This document shows positions 61,846 to 64,000 of a stretch of DNA of 64,000 bases, piece by piece; the first letter of the stretch is position 1, and the number at the start of each line of letters is the position of its first letter. The notes beneath the pieces were generated by a model. That model was given only the letters and a program-made list of their open reading frames with translations, did no database searches and was not told the DNA's origin. A program made the position numbers and the translations under genes. The DNA is from Chitinophaga rhizophila (GTDB taxonomy: Bacteria > Bacteroidota > Bacteroidia > Chitinophagales > Chitinophagaceae): contig NZ_JAICCF010000002.1 in NCBI RefSeq assembly GCF_019492185.1, positions 620,001 through 684,000 of the forward strand. The letters are read 5' to 3'.

Positions 61846-62408
61846 ACGTCTATTTCAGGTATATCTGTGTTTAATTTTTTCTGCAAATAAGCCCTCGCTT
61901 TGGCCAGATTAGATTTTGAAGTGCCGATACTGATATTCAGCTTATCTGCGATCTCCTGATGGGAAAATCCATCAATTATATACATATTGAACACCACCTG
62001 ATAGGAAGGCGGTAACTCTTTGATCAGTATGATCAACTCCTTGTAATATAATTTCTGTTCTGCGGATTGTCCCACATCCGGTACTTCCCATACTTCATCA
62101 GGTATTCCACCGATTTCCGGTATCATATTTCTCCTTCTCAATTCGTCTATTGCCGTGTTTACCATGATCCGCCTGATCCATCCCATCAGCATTTTCTCCT
62201 GATCCTCAGTATCCTCACAGCTGAATTTGTCAAAGCGGGAAAACACCTTCACAAAACCATCATTTACAACATCTGCGGCATTTTCATACCTGTAAATATA
62301 CCGGAACACTATCTTAAATGCATAGCCATAGTATAGCTCATACAATACCTTCTGGCTTTTGGGCTGTTTGTTAACGCACCCCTGTATTATGGTAGAAAGT
62401 TGTTCCAA
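61833..62408 (-). CDS. ECF sigma factor
   Basis: 191 residues. Region 2 is LYELYYGYAFKIVFRYIYRY, then ENAADVVNDGFVKVFSRFDK. Region 4 is IKELPPSYQVVFNMYIIDGF, then SHQEIADKLNISIGTSKSNL. It directs RNA polymerase to a set of promoters when released by an anti-sigma. Its end overlaps the next gene by 13 bases, giving coupled translation. It is the first gene of the minus-strand operon that includes the cytochrome, YceI and DUF5777 genes, so these are likely its targets. Confidence 0.93.
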   Translation of the reverse strand: MEQLSTIIQGCVNKQPKSQKVLYELYYGYAFKIVFRYIYRYENAADVVNDGFVKVFSRFDKFSCEDTEDQEKMLMGWIRRIMVNTAIDELRRRNMIPEIGGIPDEVWEVPDVGQSAEQKLYYKELIILIKELPPSYQVVFNMYIIDGFSHQEIADKLNISIGTSKSNLAKARAYLQKKLNTDIPEIDVCSS

Positions 62409-62840
62409 TGTTTTGTCAAAAGGTCCACTGTGTCCTTGTACCTAATAAATACGGAAGCACTGAAGAAAGGTTGCCTCAGGTGAAAAATATTTTTCAAATA
62501 TGTTTCCACAAGTATGTAAGTCACTATAAATCAATATCCAGATATCGTATAAATAGTTGAATATTAACATAGGACTTTCCTAATTCAGCTACTTCCCGTC
62601 AGCAAACGACTGACTGAGTAAATATCTGTAAACCCGACCGTTTGTCCGACGGTTAGTTTAAAGCTGTCTATACCCCCTCCAGTAACAGCTACATCAACCA
62701 ATGGATGAGGACCTCTGCAACACCATTACCGCGACCAAATCAATAAATCACTGATAATCAATTAATACGTCATCAAAACCAGTCATCGCTGACCGGTAAT
62801 ATTACCCGACATATATTCATACATTCGGAGCGCAAAATAG
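62409..62840. other. Gene-free leader region before the repeat array
   Basis: 430 bases upstream of the ECF sigma gene, AT-rich. It contains one weak inverted repeat (GACCGT/ACGGTT around 62635-62655) but no gene, tRNA or exact TAnnTTTG box with a partner. It presumably holds the sigma gene's promoter near 62410-62470. Confidence 0.55.
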
Positions 62841-63229
62841 ACATGGGTCTGAAACCTGATCGGGACGAACTAGCGTCGAACTAGACGTGGACCTGAAACC
62901 TGACCGGGACGAACTAGCAACGAACTAGGGACGAACTAGACGTGGACCTGAAACCTGATCGGGACGAACTAGCAACGAACTAGACGTGGACTTGAAACCT
63001 GACCGGGACGAACTAGCAACGAACTAGACGTGGACTTGAAACCTGATCGGGACGAACTAGCGACGAACTAGCGACGAACTAGACGTGGACTTGAAACCTG
63101 ACCGGGACGAACTAGCGACGAACTAGCGACGAACTAGACGTGGACTTGAAACCTGATCGGGACGAACTAGCAACGAACTGGCGACGAACTAGACGTGGAC
63201 TTGAAACCTGACCGGGACGAACTAGCGAA
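62841..63229 (+). repeat. Hierarchical tandem repeat: 44/55-bp units made of 11-mers
   Basis: Eight units begin at 62841, 62885, 62940, 62984, 63028, 63083, 63138 and 63193, with lengths 44, 55, 44, 44, 55, 55, 55 and a 37-base end piece. Each has a head (ACGTGGAC-TTGAAACCTGA) and two or three copies of the 11-mer GACGAACTAGC. The base after CCTGA alternates T, C, T, C, T, C, T, C, so GATCGGG and GACCGGG units alternate strictly. About 18 GAACTAG sites are present. The unit head is CGTGGACC in units 2-3 and CGTGGACT from unit 4 onward. It lies 61 bases from the FecR stop codon and is not coding in any frame (many TAG stops). Confidence 0.92.
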
Positions 63230-63289
63230 GTTATTCATTGAGGTATCGGAACAGACCCTGGCTATGGCCTAACCCGATATTCAGGTGCA

Positions 63290-64000
63290 TTATTCCTGAT
63301 CAGCCTCACGCTTCCAGGCACTGATGGCGGTGGTATCTCCTATACTGATTACGACCTTACCTTCTCTTGATAGTTCAGCCTGCTGTCCGGGATGGACGGA
63401 GAGCCGTTTATTGCCTGCCCGCAGTTGAATTGTCGCCTGTAATGCGGTAATGACTATCCGGGCAGGTGTAGGATAGCTGTGGATATTGAAGGCAGCGCCT
63501 TTTATTTCGGCGGAAAGGGAATGGGAATGAATTTGAAAGGGCTGCTCATGATTACCTGCAACCATGAAACTAGCCTCTCCATCTATTTCTACTTCTCTGT
63601 CCGTACTGATATAGGATACGGGATATTTTACTGTACTACCGGTATTCAGCCAAACACGGGTACCATCTGGCAGCGTGTCTCTTGATTTCTTATCCGACGC
63701 GGTGGATAATGTCCGCAGGGAAGCGGATTTTTCCGACCGCATAACCATCAGATAAAGGCCAGGGCCGACGATAACAAAGATTAAGGCTGCTGCTGCATAC
63801 AGATAATTCAACCTGTGTGAATAGAACCGTCGTATAATAGGCGTACTGTCTGCCGGTATAGGCCGGTCAATAGCCATTGCTTTAGACGCCATTGGCAGCC
63901 AATGTTCATTAAATGAAGGCTTTCCGGGAAGATCATCATCCAGGAGTTTCGTCTTTTGTACTACCCAGTTATTATGACGGGATGAGACGCTGCTGTGTGA
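63290..64000 (-). CDS. FecR-domain anti-sigma factor, cut by window edge
   Basis: The frame stays open past the Met at 63892 to the right edge (KTKLLDDDLPGKPSFNEHWL upstream of it), so the real start is outside the window. Visible are a membrane helix (YLYAAAALIFVIVGPGLYLM), then the FecR domain: DTLPDGTRVWLNTGSTVKYP, EVEIDGEASFMVAGNHEQPF, FNIHSYPTPARIVITALQAT. The C-terminus ends SAWKREADQE. FecR proteins inhibit an ECF sigma until a TonB-dependent receptor signals. The usual downstream SusC-like receptor gene is missing here. Instead the repeat array follows. Confidence 0.85.
   Translation of the reverse strand, partial: SHSSVSSRHNNWVVQKTKLLDDDLPGKPSFNEHWLPMASKAMAIDRPIPADSTPIIRRFYSHRLNYLYAAAALIFVIVGPGLYLMVMRSEKSASLRTLSTASDKKSRDTLPDGTRVWLNTGSTVKYPVSYISTDREVEIDGEASFMVAGNHEQPFQIHSHSLSAEIKGAAFNIHSYPTPARIVITALQATIQLRAGNKRLSVHPGQQAELSREGKVVISIGDTTAISAWKREADQE

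Noticed and set aside
62841..63229. CRISPR array
   Set aside because: The period is 44 or 55 bases, the whole unit is repeated with no unique spacers, and no cas genes are present. It is a tandem repeat with internal 11-mers.
63892..63894. Met at 63892 as FecR start
   Set aside because: The frame stays open to the window edge with protein-like sequence, so the true start is outside the window.

Overview
The window looks like a chromosome segment of a Bacteroidota bacterium, most likely a Chitinophaga-type Chitinophagaceae. The signs are a SusC/SusD pair driven by a hybrid two-component regulator, many lipoproteins, a PorP/SprF protein next to a giant type IX-secreted protein, a FecR anti-sigma factor, AraC-heavy regulation, tRNA genes without encoded CCA, and promoters with a TAnnTTTG -7 box. 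Gene density is ordinary. Accessory features sit in short gaps between conserved genes. The genus is an inference from gene content only.

Layout. 1-4.8 kb: small secreted or unknown proteins, an NmrA-type oxidoreductase, a frameshifted gene remnant and a small heat-shock protein. 4.9-6.7 kb: a promoter with tRNA-Gly and tRNA-Leu. Immediately downstream, a 1.37-kb unit with a lone DUF1016/YhcG-type nuclease is bounded by two copies of the tRNA-Leu 3' end plus terminator. 6.8-14.3 kb: two tandem paralogous lipoproteins, an SGNH hydrolase and two large secreted proteins. One of these is OmpA-like; a 27-bp perfect hairpin and 21-bp-phased repeats lie ahead of it. 14.3-16 kb: a GreA-like protein with an AI-2E family permease. 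16.2-19 kb: a four-gene SPFH/zinc-ribbon operon. 19.1-31.4 kb: a glycan utilisation locus of hybrid regulator, SusC, SusD, IPT-type glycan-binding lipoprotein and a GH51-like glycosidase, with three 21-bp-phased direct repeats before susC.

31.6-35.9 kb: a lipoprotein/ECF sigma/anti-sigma-like operon converges on three secreted proteins (FISUMP domain, unknown, beta-helix). 36-43.9 kb: a redox and regulator neighbourhood. It has an alpha/beta hydrolase and its TetR repressor with three matching palindromic operators, a nitronate monooxygenase, an SDR, an AraC regulator plus a truncated paralogue, a 2OG-Fe(II) oxygenase and a quinone-oxidoreductase-like MDR. 43.9-45 kb has no intact gene and one decayed remnant. 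45-51 kb: a WG-repeat protein, then acetate kinase and phosphoketolase in tandem. Xylulose-5-P or fructose-6-P would be cleaved to acetyl-P, which is then converted to acetate and ATP. 51.2-56.7 kb: the PorP/SprF and type-B T9SS cargo pair. 57-62.4 kb: a DUF2147 protein, then a minus-strand operon with an ECF sigma, a transmembrane/beta-barrel protein, an OB-fold protein, a haem-c lipoprotein, YceI and DUF5777. 62.8-63.2 kb: a hierarchical tandem repeat (11-mers inside 44/55-bp units, with strict T/C alternation). Its 11-mer recurs at 36.1 kb. The right edge cuts a FecR gene.

The items most worth following are the tRNA-linked nuclease unit, the nested repeat, the SPFH/zinc-ribbon operon and the three sets of candidate operator repeats. 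All functions are assigned by reading motifs. No database search was possible.
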